The notes below the pieces were generated by a model. It made no database searches and was not told the origin of the DNA. It was given only the letters and a program-made list of their open reading frames with translations. From contig DGIE01000063.1 of NCBI GenBank assembly GCA_002393025.1, positions 1 through 19,622 on the forward strand: 19,622 nt of DNA, in the 5' to 3' direction. Shown here piece by piece: positions 1 to 6,845 of this stretch. This DNA comes from Holosporaceae bacterium UBA3830. GTDB taxonomy: Bacteria; Pseudomonadota; Alphaproteobacteria; UBA3830. Made by a program: the position numbers and the translations under genes. Position 1 is the stretch's first letter. Every line of letters starts with the position of its first letter.

Positions 1-186
1 AATAAAAAATTAACAAATTGTTAACTTTCTCTTTTGATAGGAGAATCGCTATATAAGCAGATGTCCATACTACTGTCCACAAAATCAACAAACGATAAAC
101 GCTGGTGTTTCAGGCACTGTCCACCTTGTCCACCCTGTCCACCTGTTTTTTCTGTATTATTTTTTGATTTTTATCGAAACTTGAAG
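1..186. other. Left flank outside the integrative element, no gene
   Basis: I see no credible gene here. It holds a perfect dyad TTAACAA-A-TTGTTAA at 10-24, which is operator-like, and TGTCCA(C) repeats at 62, 74, 118, 127 and 136. Beyond 187 the sequence belongs to the element, so this stretch is either chromosome downstream of the tRNA or the end of a second element lying in tandem. The iteron-like repeats favour the second reading, but that is inference. Confidence 0.5.
118..143. repeat. Three TGTCCACC direct repeats, 9-bp period (iteron-like)
   Basis: TGTCCACC occurs at 118-125, 127-134 and 136-143, exactly 9 bp apart, with weaker relatives TGTCCAC at 74-80 and TGTCCA at 62-67. Read on the other strand the unit is GGTGGACA, close to the GGTGAACA-type iterons I recall being bound by the phage P4 alpha replication protein. 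The likely role is an origin or replication-control site of a P4-like element whose genes lie to the left of the window. The repeats are seen; the function is inferred. Confidence 0.6.
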
Positions 187-201
187 TGGTGGGCCCGGTA
201 A
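187..201. repeat. attL core, 15-bp direct repeat
   Basis: TGGTGGGCCCGGTAA is identical to 6846-6860; the flanks differ on both sides. On the element side it is followed by CCACCA (202-207), which with TGGTGG (187-192) makes a perfect 6-bp dyad around GCCCGGTAA. In the excised circle this dyad would be rebuilt at attP, and it may mark paired integrase core-binding sites. Confidence 0.85.
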
Positions 202-329
202 CCACCATTTAACTATCATTATGAATTAATACGGATATATATAAGCAAGCAAACACGCTTAAATTTGAGCTATATTAGCATTATATTGGTTTGCATTAAT
301 CCGTATGCAAACGTCAGTATCCGGTAATA

Positions 330-343
330 TTTGGGGGTATCTT
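330..343 (+). repeat. Arm-type repeat TTTGGGGGTATCTT, left copy
   Basis: This 14-bp sequence recurs identically at 6778-6791, with its first 10 bases also at 6766-6775. It lies between attL and the integrase gene. Short direct repeats in the same orientation on both sides of the core are what arm-type sites of a tyrosine integrase look like, so I read these as binding sites for the N-terminal arm domain of the integrase. Confidence 0.6.
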
Positions 344-370
344 TTCAGGGAATTTATAGGGAAGTGAAAA

Positions 371-1558
371 ATGTTAACAGATCTTTCGTGTAAAAATCTA
401 AAACCGAAAACCAAAGATTATAAGAAATTTGATGGCGGAGGATTATTTCTACTCGTAAGAACTAACGGACGTAAATATTGGCGTTTAAAATATCGTATAG
501 CAGGAAGAGAAAAACTGTTGGCGTTGGGCGCATATCCTGAAATTTCGCAGAGCGAGGCGAGAATAAAGAAAGAAGAAAATAGGAGAAAAATCAGAGAAGG
601 TATCGATCCGGTGTTAGAAAAGAAACACATAAAAAGCGATTTAAAAGAAAAACATGATAATACATTTGAAAAAGTTGCGTTGGAATGGCTTGAAAAATGG
701 AGTCACGGAAGAACAGGTCGAGAGTCAAGCATCAGGTTAAGCAGGTTAAAGCGTCATATTTTTCCGCATTTGGGTAATACCCCTATAAAAGACATAACAA
801 CGAAGCAACTAATTGCTGTTATCAAAAAAATAGAAGATAAAGGAACTCTTGCGGAAGCCAAGAAAACAAGAGGCATTGTTAATTTGGTATTTAAGTATGC
901 AGTATCAACAGGAAGAATAGTTCACAACATAATGGCAGACACAGTGGGAGCATATAAAACAGCTAAAGTAAATCACTTTCCGCATTTTACAGAAAGGGAG
1001 TTTCGAGAGTTTCTGCAAAATTTTGATGGATTAAAAGGTAATATGCTTACAAAATTGGCTTTGAAACTTTTAATTTTCACATTTTTAAGAAGCGGAGCGA
1101 TAAGGTTTGCATGTTGGGAAGAATTCGATTTTGAAAAGAAGGAATGGAGAGTGCCTGCAGATCATATGAAAATGAAAAGATTGCACATAGTGCCCTTATC
1201 TAAGCAATCTTTAGAAGTATTGGAGGAAATTAAGCGGCTTCACAAGGGAAATACTCGAGGATTATTGTTTCCAAGTTATACGAATCCTTCAAAACCAATC
1301 AGCGATAATACCTTATCAAAGGCACTGAGGGATCAAGGGTATCAGGGAAAAGCGACACCGCATGGTATGAGGGCAACGGCATCAACTATATTAAATGAAA
1401 GAGGATTTGAATCCGATGTTATTGAGATGCAGCTAGCACACTGTGAACGTAATAAAGTAAGAGAAAGCTATAACCACGCTCAATATCTACCTAAACGTCG
1501 TGAAATGATGGATTGGTGGGGAAACTATATTCAGAAATATCTTTCTAAATCAGAATAA
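371..1558 (+). CDS. P4-type tyrosine integrase
   Basis: Site-specific recombinase that would insert and excise the element at the tRNA-Ile 3' end. The N-terminus (residues 1-85) is the arm-binding DUF4102 fold typical of P4-type integrases, with the FDGGGLFL signature near residue 20. A SAM-like core-binding region follows (about 97-180) and then the catalytic domain. Catalytic residues are recognisable: R240 in TFLRSGAIR, K267 or K269 before HIVPLS, H331 and R334 in HGMR, H357 in QLAH and nucleophile Y367 in YNHAQY. The usual Glu after the first Arg (RTGEL) is Ala here, a mild deviation. Length of 395 aa is normal. AGGGAAG upstream supports the start. The gene lies 169 bp inside attL and reads into the element. 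Family assignment is very secure; the exact target is inferred from the repeats. Confidence 0.97.
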   Translation: MLTDLSCKNLKPKTKDYKKFDGGGLFLLVRTNGRKYWRLKYRIAGREKLLALGAYPEISQSEARIKKEENRRKIREGIDPVLEKKHIKSDLKEKHDNTFEKVALEWLEKWSHGRTGRESSIRLSRLKRHIFPHLGNTPIKDITTKQLIAVIKKIEDKGTLAEAKKTRGIVNLVFKYAVSTGRIVHNIMADTVGAYKTAKVNHFPHFTEREFREFLQNFDGLKGNMLTKLALKLLIFTFLRSGAIRFACWEEFDFEKKEWRVPADHMKMKRLHIVPLSKQSLEVLEEIKRLHKGNTRGLLFPSYTNPSKPISDNTLSKALRDQGYQGKATPHGMRATASTILNERGFESDVIEMQLAHCERNKVRESYNHAQYLPKRREMMDWWGNYIQKYLSKSE

Positions 1559-1871
1559 ATAGATTTAGATATGCGCGATTTTCCTTAAAAATTGTAAAAT
1601 ATTCGCTTTTGTTCAAAATTTTTCGTCAGTTTTTTTTAATCTCTTCATAAATAGATAAATGGAGGGAAAAGAAATCGTTTCACTCCGAAAGGCTATGGGG
1701 GAAAATTTGGCATATAATTTAATTTTTTTTTAAAAAAGTTAAAAAATTTGAAAAAGTTTAAGTCAGTTTCCTAATTTTCGGCATATATACCTTATGGACG
1801 GACAAAAATGGTTTTTGTTCGAATGTTTTAGGAGTAAGAGTATGTCCAAAATTTATAATAAGGAGGAGAAG
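1559..1871. other. Noncoding gap between integrase and alpA-like gene
   Basis: About 313 bases with no believable gene. It is rich in A and T runs (around 1627-1639 and 1719-1760) and contains TATAAT at 1713-1718 without a clear -35 partner. It most likely carries the promoter and regulatory sites for the alpA-primase-DUF927 transcript, but I cannot place a promoter with confidence. Confidence 0.4.
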
Positions 1872-2072
1872 ATGACTGACAAGTTATTAAGATTACCAAA
1901 AGTTTTGGAATTGGTCGGAATCAAAAAAACAAAGCTCTGGGAAATGATAAAGAAGAGAAAATTCCCAAAGCAAAAGAAACTGGGTAGTAAAACATCGGTA
2001 TGGAGTTTTATAGAAATTCAACAATGGATAGAAGGAGTGAAGAATGGAGAAAAAATCAATGGCGGATTTTAG
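1872..2072 (+). CDS. AlpA-family small DNA-binding regulator (excisionase-like)
   Basis: A 66-residue winged-helix protein of the AlpA/MerR-like excisionase class. It reads LLRLPKVLELVGIKKTKLW (helix-turn-helix), then a wing region with FPKQKKLG, and ends with a tryptophan-containing helix (WSFIEIQQWIEG), the standard layout of phage P4 AlpA relatives. In such elements AlpA-type proteins activate integrase or the replication operon, or act as excisionases. I chose the ATG at 1872 because AGGAGG sits at 1861-1866 with ideal spacing and the protein then begins where the family begins; an upstream in-frame ATG at 1794 would add 26 unconserved residues. The 3' end overlaps the primase gene by 29 bp, so the two are probably co-translated. 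No cognate operator could be identified. Confidence 0.85.
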   Translation: MTDKLLRLPKVLELVGIKKTKLWEMIKKRKFPKQKKLGSKTSVWSFIEIQQWIEGVKNGEKINGGF

Positions 2073-3129
2073 AAACATCAAAGAGAAATATCGGGAGAAT
2101 CCTCTACCTATTTTGAGGGAACTCGTTGGGCAAGGAAGAATTGAGGGTAACGATTATGTTGCCCTCAACCCAAGACGGAATGACAAGCATCGCGGATCGT
2201 TTCGCATCGATATCGCAACGGGTAAATTCTACGACTTCGCGACCGGAGACAGGGGCGGCAGTGTTATTGATCTTGCGGCATTTGTTTACAACTGCGGAAT
2301 AGTTGAAGTGGCTCAACGTCTGGAGAGTCTTTTCCCCTTCTTAGCCCGTCAACCGCTTGCGGTTCAAGGAACACTTGCTAAGAAGAAAGAAGTTGATATT
2401 TACTACATTTGGAGGAAGTCGACTGTTGCCGAGCATGAGTACCTGAAAAATAAGAAGATTTCGTTGGGGAATGCTTTGGTAAACTCATACAAAGGACAAA
2501 GCCGTTTAGTAATTCCACTAACAGACTTTATCCAACCAAACCACAGTGAGTTTACCATAAAAGCGCTTCAGTTTATAGATGAGGATGGGAACAAACGATT
2601 TTCAGGTCCGTTCAAAGGCATGTTTCATGTAGCATCGGATTACGAGAGATCGAAAGATGTTATTGTAATAGCAGAAGGCTATGCGACAGCACGAAGTATT
2701 GCCGAATCTCTGGCAACGCCAGGAGGCAGTGTTAAGTCCTCTAATACAACGGTATGCAGGGAAATCTCAAAAATCGATTTAGATACACAGAGCATACCGT
2801 CAGATAGTTGTACTCATAATCCTGGCGCCGGGACCTTCCTGGTTGTAGCTGCGATGTCGGCGTGTAATCTGAAGAATGTTGTTGAGAAAATCGCGGATCA
2901 ATTTCCTGATTCCCGGATAATCATCGCAGCAGATAACGACGAAGCAGGACGAAATGCGGCTGAGTCAGCGAAAGAATCCCTGAAAGATCGAGAAATCAAA
3001 ACAATCTACCCAACGCAAGGATTCAAAGATTTCAATGATATGTACCAAGTCGTTGGGGCTGAGGGAGTAAGAAATGTTTTTTGTTTAAATGAAGGAGTAA
3101 GAGATGAGCAAATTAAGAGACACAATTGA
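2044..3129 (+). CDS. TOPRIM primase of P4/satellite type, with in-frame palindromic insertion
   Basis: DNA primase-like protein of 361 aa, expected to start replication of the excised element. The N-terminal part has FYDFATGDRGGSVIDLAAF (about 62-80), typical of CHC2/TOPRIM primases of mobile elements, though no cysteine-rich zinc finger is visible. The TOPRIM domain follows: EGYAT with E211, then after an insertion VVAAMSACNL (267-276), AADNDEAGR (295-303, with D297 and D299) and KDFND (328-332). Residues about 226-263 do not fit the family and coincide with a 111-bp palindrome (separate entry). GGAG before the ATG at 2044 supports the start; the gene overlaps alpA by 29 bp and the next gene by 26 bp. 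Base composition is locally richer in G+C than both neighbours (33 of 60 bases at 2161-2220), a hint of separate origin. Primase activity with the insert is untested. Confidence 0.88.
   Translation: MEKKSMADFRNIKEKYRENPLPILRELVGQGRIEGNDYVALNPRRNDKHRGSFRIDIATGKFYDFATGDRGGSVIDLAAFVYNCGIVEVAQRLESLFPFLARQPLAVQGTLAKKKEVDIYYIWRKSTVAEHEYLKNKKISLGNALVNSYKGQSRLVIPLTDFIQPNHSEFTIKALQFIDEDGNKRFSGPFKGMFHVASDYERSKDVIVIAEGYATARSIAESLATPGGSVKSSNTTVCREISKIDLDTQSIPSDSCTHNPGAGTFLVVAAMSACNLKNVVEKIADQFPDSRIIIAADNDEAGRNAAESAKESLKDREIKTIYPTQGFKDFNDMYQVVGAEGVRNVFCLNEGVRDEQIKRHN
2717..2827. repeat. 111-bp palindromic element inserted in frame in the primase gene
   Basis: Outer arms CGCCAGGA (2717-2724) and TCCTGGCG (2820-2827), middle arms ACGGTATGC (2749-2757) and GCATACCGT (2792-2800), and inner arms ATCT/AGAT around AAATCGATTT (2771-2780) are all centred near base 2774, so the whole is one long imperfect hairpin. 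It is 37 codons, keeps the reading frame and falls between the first helix and second strand of the TOPRIM fold, where relatives have only a short loop. This matches the behaviour of Rickettsia palindromic elements (RPEs), which insert in frame in genes. Whether it belongs to a known RPE family is unknown. No second copy was seen in this window. Confidence 0.8.
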
Positions 3130-4843
3130 AGAAATTAGAAAGAACCTACCGGAGAATTTTTCTTTGGAATTGGATAACAATCCAGGTCTTTATTATGAGG
3201 ATGGAAAACATGGTCTTCAGCGGATATGTAATCCGATAGCAGTAACAGCAATAAAAAGAAAAGCTGATGGCTCCTCTTACGGAAAAGAAATCACTTTTTG
3301 GAGTGTGGATAAAAAAGAACATACTTGTTATATCCTTCAAAAAACGCTGTTAGATACTAACGCAACATTAAATGAACTTGTAGATATCGGTCTAAATATG
3401 CCTAAAGCAACACTAAAAAATAGATTGTTATCGTATTTAGCAGAAGCATATCCAGCAGAAAGAGTTCTCGAAGTTGATAAAATAGGTTGGACTAATTCTG
3501 ATTTTGATACATATATTTATCCGGTAGTTGCTTCGAATGAGATGGACTCAAGAACAAATGAAAGATTGGTTTTATCTCCTGACTTAAAAAAATGCGGTTA
3601 TGGAATAAAAGGAAGTTTAAAAGAATGGCAGGATAACATATGTCGTCCCTGCGAAAACAATGAAAACTTAACGACGGCATTGTGTATCGGATTAAATGCT
3701 CCGATATTAACTCCGTTGGGTTTGAGTGGAGCTGTATACCATTTTGTAGGAAGAAGTTCTACAGGGAAAACCACAACAGGATATGTTGCAGCCTCGCTGT
3801 GCGGAAATCATGATTTCGTGAAGACATGGCGTCTCACATCGAATGGATTAGAAGGAATAGCAGAACATCATAACGATTCTCTCCTCGTGCTGGACGAGGT
3901 TTCGCAAGTCAGTGGTAAGGATTCAGGAAATAATGCATATATGGTTGTAAATGGTTCAGGCAAAATCCGTTCGGATAAGAGCGGCAACCCTAGAGCTATA
4001 AAAACGTGGCGTTTAAATGTTCTCAGCACGGGGGAGATCTGCATGGCTGAAAAAATAAATGAAGGAGGCGAGAGAGTAAAAGGAGGTCAAACAGTAAGAG
4101 CAATCGATATCTATGCGGAAATTGAGAATGGATACGGCATATTCAACGATCTGCACAGTTTTTCCGGCGGAAGTGAGTTAAGTAATTGGCTCAAGCGTCA
4201 AACAAATTTATATTACGGTGTTCCCATGTATGAATATACTAAAGAAATAGCGAAAGGCGACAATATAGAAAAGCTGAAAGATATATATACTATTCAGCGT
4301 GAAAAATTATACAGTGATTTTTCTCTCAGGAACGCTGATGGACAGGTTCAAAGAGTCGCTGACTTGTTTGCCGGACATATTACTGCGGGAATATTTGCAT
4401 CATCGGATTATTTGGGAATCCTGACTCATAACACAATAGGTATAGAAGAAAATGTACCAAAAGTGTTTGAAAAATGGTTTAATAACAGGGGGTCTACGAA
4501 GTCTCAAGAGGAAGAACAGGTAATCAGTCATGTACAGGAACTTTTAGAACAGAATGATAACAGATTAGCGCATGTACAGTATGGAAGCTTGATAGAGGCT
4601 AAAAGTTATAGTGAACTATTAGGTGTCGTTCGTTACGATGATTACGAAAGGGCAAGTACATACTACCTGCATAATAGAGCGATTAAAAAGGAAATTTTAA
4701 AAGGATTCGATATAAATCTCGCAAAGCAAATTTTACTGAGAAAAGGCATCTTAGAATTGGATCGAGATGGAAGTAATAAAAAGTGCCCTTATGAAGGTTT
4801 CAAAGGAAAACGTATGGTAAAATTAGTATTTCGAGATTCTTGA
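3104..4843 (+). CDS. DUF927-family ATPase, putative replicative helicase of the element
   Basis: A 579-aa protein of the DUF927 family, which follows TOPRIM primases in many satellites and integrated elements and is regarded as a superfamily 3-like replicative helicase. After an N-terminal region of about 165 residues there is a Walker A motif GRSSTGKTT (216-224, K222) and a Walker B motif LLVLDE (260-265), followed by the DUF927 core with STGE and QTVRAIDI segments. The C-terminal 130 residues are probably an origin-binding or winged-helix region, but I see no clear motif. GGAG upstream fixes the ATG at 3104, and the 26-bp overlap with the primase gene suggests coupled translation. The putative origin repeats begin 9 bp after the stop codon, fitting a protein that acts on them. 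Helicase activity is inferred from family and context. Confidence 0.85.
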   Translation: MSKLRDTIEEIRKNLPENFSLELDNNPGLYYEDGKHGLQRICNPIAVTAIKRKADGSSYGKEITFWSVDKKEHTCYILQKTLLDTNATLNELVDIGLNMPKATLKNRLLSYLAEAYPAERVLEVDKIGWTNSDFDTYIYPVVASNEMDSRTNERLVLSPDLKKCGYGIKGSLKEWQDNICRPCENNENLTTALCIGLNAPILTPLGLSGAVYHFVGRSSTGKTTTGYVAASLCGNHDFVKTWRLTSNGLEGIAEHHNDSLLVLDEVSQVSGKDSGNNAYMVVNGSGKIRSDKSGNPRAIKTWRLNVLSTGEICMAEKINEGGERVKGGQTVRAIDIYAEIENGYGIFNDLHSFSGGSELSNWLKRQTNLYYGVPMYEYTKEIAKGDNIEKLKDIYTIQREKLYSDFSLRNADGQVQRVADLFAGHITAGIFASSDYLGILTHNTIGIEENVPKVFEKWFNNRGSTKSQEEEQVISHVQELLEQNDNRLAHVQYGSLIEAKSYSELLGVVRYDDYERASTYYLHNRAIKKEILKGFDINLAKQILLRKGILELDRDGSNKKCPYEGFKGKRMVKLVFRDS

Positions 4844-4851
4844 TTTTTCTA

Positions 4852-5016
4852 TCGGTTGCATCGGTATTTCGGTGCAGCCTAAAATTTGAGGATTTATACG
4901 ATCAAGAAGATCGATCTTAGTGTCGGCAATACCGACCGCGCCGATTTTCATACCAAAAACAAGCAATATACAGCGCCTTAAATTCGAGAGCGTACCGATA
5001 AACCGACAATACCGAT
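4852..5016. repeat. Mirror-symmetric iteron array (TCGGT x3 ... ACCGA x3)
   Basis: TCGGT begins at 4852, 4861 and 4869 (steps 9 and 8). The complement ACCGA begins at 4994, 5002 and 5011 (steps 8 and 9). The two triplets are therefore exact mirror images in spacing, and reading the right one in reverse complement gives the same A-TCGGT-N4-TCGGT-N3-TCGGT plan as the left. Midway lies another dyad, GTCGG-caata-CCGAC (4922-4936). The layout resembles P4-type origins where iteron sets face each other; a role in replication initiation or copy control is inference. Confidence 0.7.
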
Positions 5017-5134
5017 GGAAATTTTACTAATTCATCGATTCGAAAAGGTACTTCCCAGCCTTCGCATCAGGCGGTTGACGAACCCCCGGCATTTCGCTAG
5101 CGTCAGAAAATTTTCATTTTGGTTAACTCTTTTC

Positions 5135-5162
5135 TTGATTTTTTATGAGTTTAGTGTATAGT
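5135..5162 (+). promoter_or_regulatory. Putative sigma70 promoter of the Fic gene
   Basis: TTGATT (5135-5140) and TATAGT (5157-5162) are separated by 16 bp, and the Fic start codon follows 24 bp later. This would give the Fic and terminase-like genes their own transcript, separate from the replication genes. Spacing and sequences are good but not perfect. Confidence 0.5.
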
Positions 5163-5186
5163 TATGAATATTAGGAAGTATGAACT

Positions 5187-6077
5187 ATGTACAAAATTTT
5201 AGACGCGATATATAAAAAGCAAAGTAGGTTTAAAGATCCAGTTCAACGAAATGAAATCATAAAATGGCTGAAAACTGAGTTAACTTACACCTCAAACCAC
5301 ATAGAAGGAAACACTCTTACGAGAGAAGAAACCGCGTTAACGGTTGAGGAGGGCATAACTTCCGGCTCAAAGCCTCTCAAGGATTATATCGAAGCAAAAA
5401 ATCACGCCAAGGCCATCGAGTACATACTTTCGTTGATAAATGAAGAAAAACTTGCATACGAAAAAATTATTCTGAACATTCACAGTATCATTTTGAACGG
5501 GATTAATGATGAGTTCAAAGGACGTTATCGAACTGTTAGAGTGAGAATATCGGGTTCAAATGTTGTTCTTCCGAATCCACTGAAAGTTCCTGAACTCATG
5601 AAAAAATTTTCGGACAAATTGGATCAGAAAAAGGACAGTATTCTCAAAGCGATAGAAGCCCATTACAAGTTGGTTGAAATCCATCCGTTTATCGATGGAA
5701 ACGGTAGAACGGCAAGACTTTTGATGAGTTTAATATTACTGCGATCGCAAGTTCTTCCGATTTTGATTCAGCCGAAAGAGAGAAAAAGATATTTATCTCA
5801 TATCAACGAGCGTAATCTTAAGGGAAGAATCTTTTCATATTACAGTTATATGCTTGGTTTACTCGACAAATCGCTGAAAATGTATGAGGCGATGTTCGGA
5901 ACTACATCCGATTCGGAAGATGAGTTGCTTACGATAGGAAAGTTCGCGAAATTCTGTGGCGTTCCAATATCTACAATCCGTTATTATTTAAGAATCAAAA
6001 AATTGGAACCACGTTCTTATACCAATGCCGGGTATATGCTGTTCAATAAAGAGCAGGCTGTTGTAGTTCGTAGTTAA
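5187..6077 (+). CDS. Fic-domain AMP-transferase with C-terminal MerR-like helix-turn-helix
   Basis: Fic enzymes usually transfer AMP from ATP to a hydroxyl of a target protein. The complete active-site motif HPFIDGNGRTAR is at 166-177 (H166 base, D170 metal ligand). Near the N-terminus S36-N-H-I-E40-G41 matches the (S/T)xxxE(G/N) inhibitory helix, so this is a class II Fic protein that carries its own inhibitor rather than needing a separate antitoxin. The flap is about residues 117-132. Residues 247-296 read like a short MerR helix-turn-helix (TIGKFAKFCGVPISTIRYYLR, then GYMLF), so the protein may bind DNA and regulate itself; the domain is shorter than a full MerR and lacks the dimer helix. 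AGGAAG 8 bp upstream supports the start. As the only non-replication, non-packaging gene it looks like cargo, perhaps acting on host or competing phage; target unknown. Confidence 0.9.
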   Translation: MYKILDAIYKKQSRFKDPVQRNEIIKWLKTELTYTSNHIEGNTLTREETALTVEEGITSGSKPLKDYIEAKNHAKAIEYILSLINEEKLAYEKIILNIHSIILNGINDEFKGRYRTVRVRISGSNVVLPNPLKVPELMKKFSDKLDQKKDSILKAIEAHYKLVEIHPFIDGNGRTARLLMSLILLRSQVLPILIQPKERKRYLSHINERNLKGRIFSYYSYMLGLLDKSLKMYEAMFGTTSDSEDELLTIGKFAKFCGVPISTIRYYLRIKKLEPRSYTNAGYMLFNKEQAVVVRS

Positions 6078-6120
6078 AAGAACAATACGGTTAGCGTTTT
6101 ACTCAGATAAGGAGATTCAC

Positions 6121-6531
6121 ATGGCTTTGATGAAGAAGGTTGAATTAGCGCGAAAATTAGGAGTTTCGAAGGCGTACATTTCAAAATTGATAAAACAGGG
6201 ACGATTGATCGATCAAAACGGCTTGGTTGACGATGAAGATATAATTCGGTGGCGAGATCTTAAAGAGCAACATCTTAAAGCAAAATTACAAAATGAAATT
6301 CTGAAAGGTGACCTATTAAGAGCAACGGTAAAGGAGAGAATGAGTAAACTTATACCGGCTTCTGATATGAAAGAGTGTTTAGAGCGCAAGGGTAAGCAAA
6401 TCAGAGAAGCAATGTTGCAAATCCCAACGAAATTAAGTGATACACTGACTAGAAGGGATAAAAGAATTATTCATAGATTGCTTTTGGATGAGATCAGAGC
6501 TACCTTGCTCAGACTGTGCGAGAATAAATGA
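6121..6531 (+). CDS. Nu1-like phage small terminase subunit
   Basis: A 136-aa protein with the layout of Nu1/DUF1441-type small terminase subunits. An N-terminal winged helix-turn-helix (KVELARKLGVSKAYISKLIKQGRL, about 6-29, with the wing ending in DIIRW) is followed by a charged linker helix (about 47-75) and then the segment LIPASDMKECLERKGKQIREAM... LQIPTKLSD (77-107) with a C-terminal helix, the usual core of this family. Such proteins recognise cos or pac sites and recruit the large terminase. No large subunit or capsid gene is present, which is what phage satellites such as PICIs show: their own TerS redirects a helper phage's packaging machine. AAGGAG 6 bp before the ATG supports the start. 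Alternatively it is a stand-alone regulator left from a prophage. Family call is by pattern recognition. Confidence 0.72.
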   Translation: MALMKKVELARKLGVSKAYISKLIKQGRLIDQNGLVDDEDIIRWRDLKEQHLKAKLQNEILKGDLLRATVKERMSKLIPASDMKECLERKGKQIREAMLQIPTKLSDTLTRRDKRIIHRLLLDEIRATLLRLCENK

Positions 6532-6845
6532 CTTTGTGCAAAAGCAAAATCTCGAAAATACCGTCTACATTACGGACGGAAATAACAACTTTTTCTCTTC
6601 TTAGCAGGTAATCAGCCGCAGGCTGAATTAAGTATATCTAATCTACTTTGGGTACGAAAAGAAGGATTAGAATCAAAACAATATTTGTGATAAAAAATCT
6701 GTGTAAGTTCAAGAAATGTCTATGTCCATTTATCCATAAAAGTATTGGAGTTGTAGTGGCACTCATTTGGGGGTACTTTTGGGGGTATCTTCCAGGAAGT
6801 CAGTTTTAAAAAGTATTGAAATTTGAGAAAAACACAGCATAAATC
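6532..6845. other. Right-end noncoding region of the element
   Basis: About 314 bases without a credible gene. It holds a perfect hairpin TCAGCC-GCA-GGCTGA (6612-6626) that lacks a following T-run, a weaker CCGTC/GACGG hairpin near 6571-6589, the arm-type repeats at 6766-6791 and then the tRNA 3' end. Packaging (cos/pac) sites could lie here, but I recognise none. Confidence 0.4.
6766..6791 (+). repeat. Two arm-type repeats TTTGGGGGTA, right side
   Basis: TTTGGGGGTA at 6766-6775 and again at 6778-6787 (12-bp step), the second extended to TTTGGGGGTATCTT and identical to 330-343 beside the integrase. They lie 55-80 bp from the attR core and run in the same direction as the left copy, fitting integrase arm-binding sites flanking attP. 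Confidence 0.6.

Larger units (their letters stand above)
4844..5186. other. Noncoding region after the helicase gene, putative replication origin
   Basis: A 343-bp gap with no gene. Its left half is dominated by TCGGT/ACCGA repeats (4852-5016, separate entry) and contains a perfect 12-bp palindrome AAGATCGATCTT at 4907-4918. The right half is AT-rich and ends in a promoter-like pair for the Fic gene (5135-5162). Position next to primase and helicase genes and the repeat content make this the best candidate for the element's replication origin. Confidence 0.6.

Noticed and set aside
118..143. CRISPR-like reading of the TGTCCACC repeats
   Set aside because: The units are 8 bp with 1-bp gaps; there are no spacers and no cas genes.
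1794..1871. Longer start for the AlpA-like protein
   Set aside because: The extra 26 residues match nothing in the family and the ideal AGGAGG is before the ATG at 1872.
6612..6626. TCAGCC-GCA-GGCTGA hairpin as a terminator of the Fic/TerS transcript
   Set aside because: Perfect stem but no T-run follows, so it is mentioned only as a hairpin.
6712..6736. TGTCTATGTCCATTTATCCA near the right end as more iterons
   Set aside because: Units and spacing are irregular and it does not match the TGTCCACC set well.
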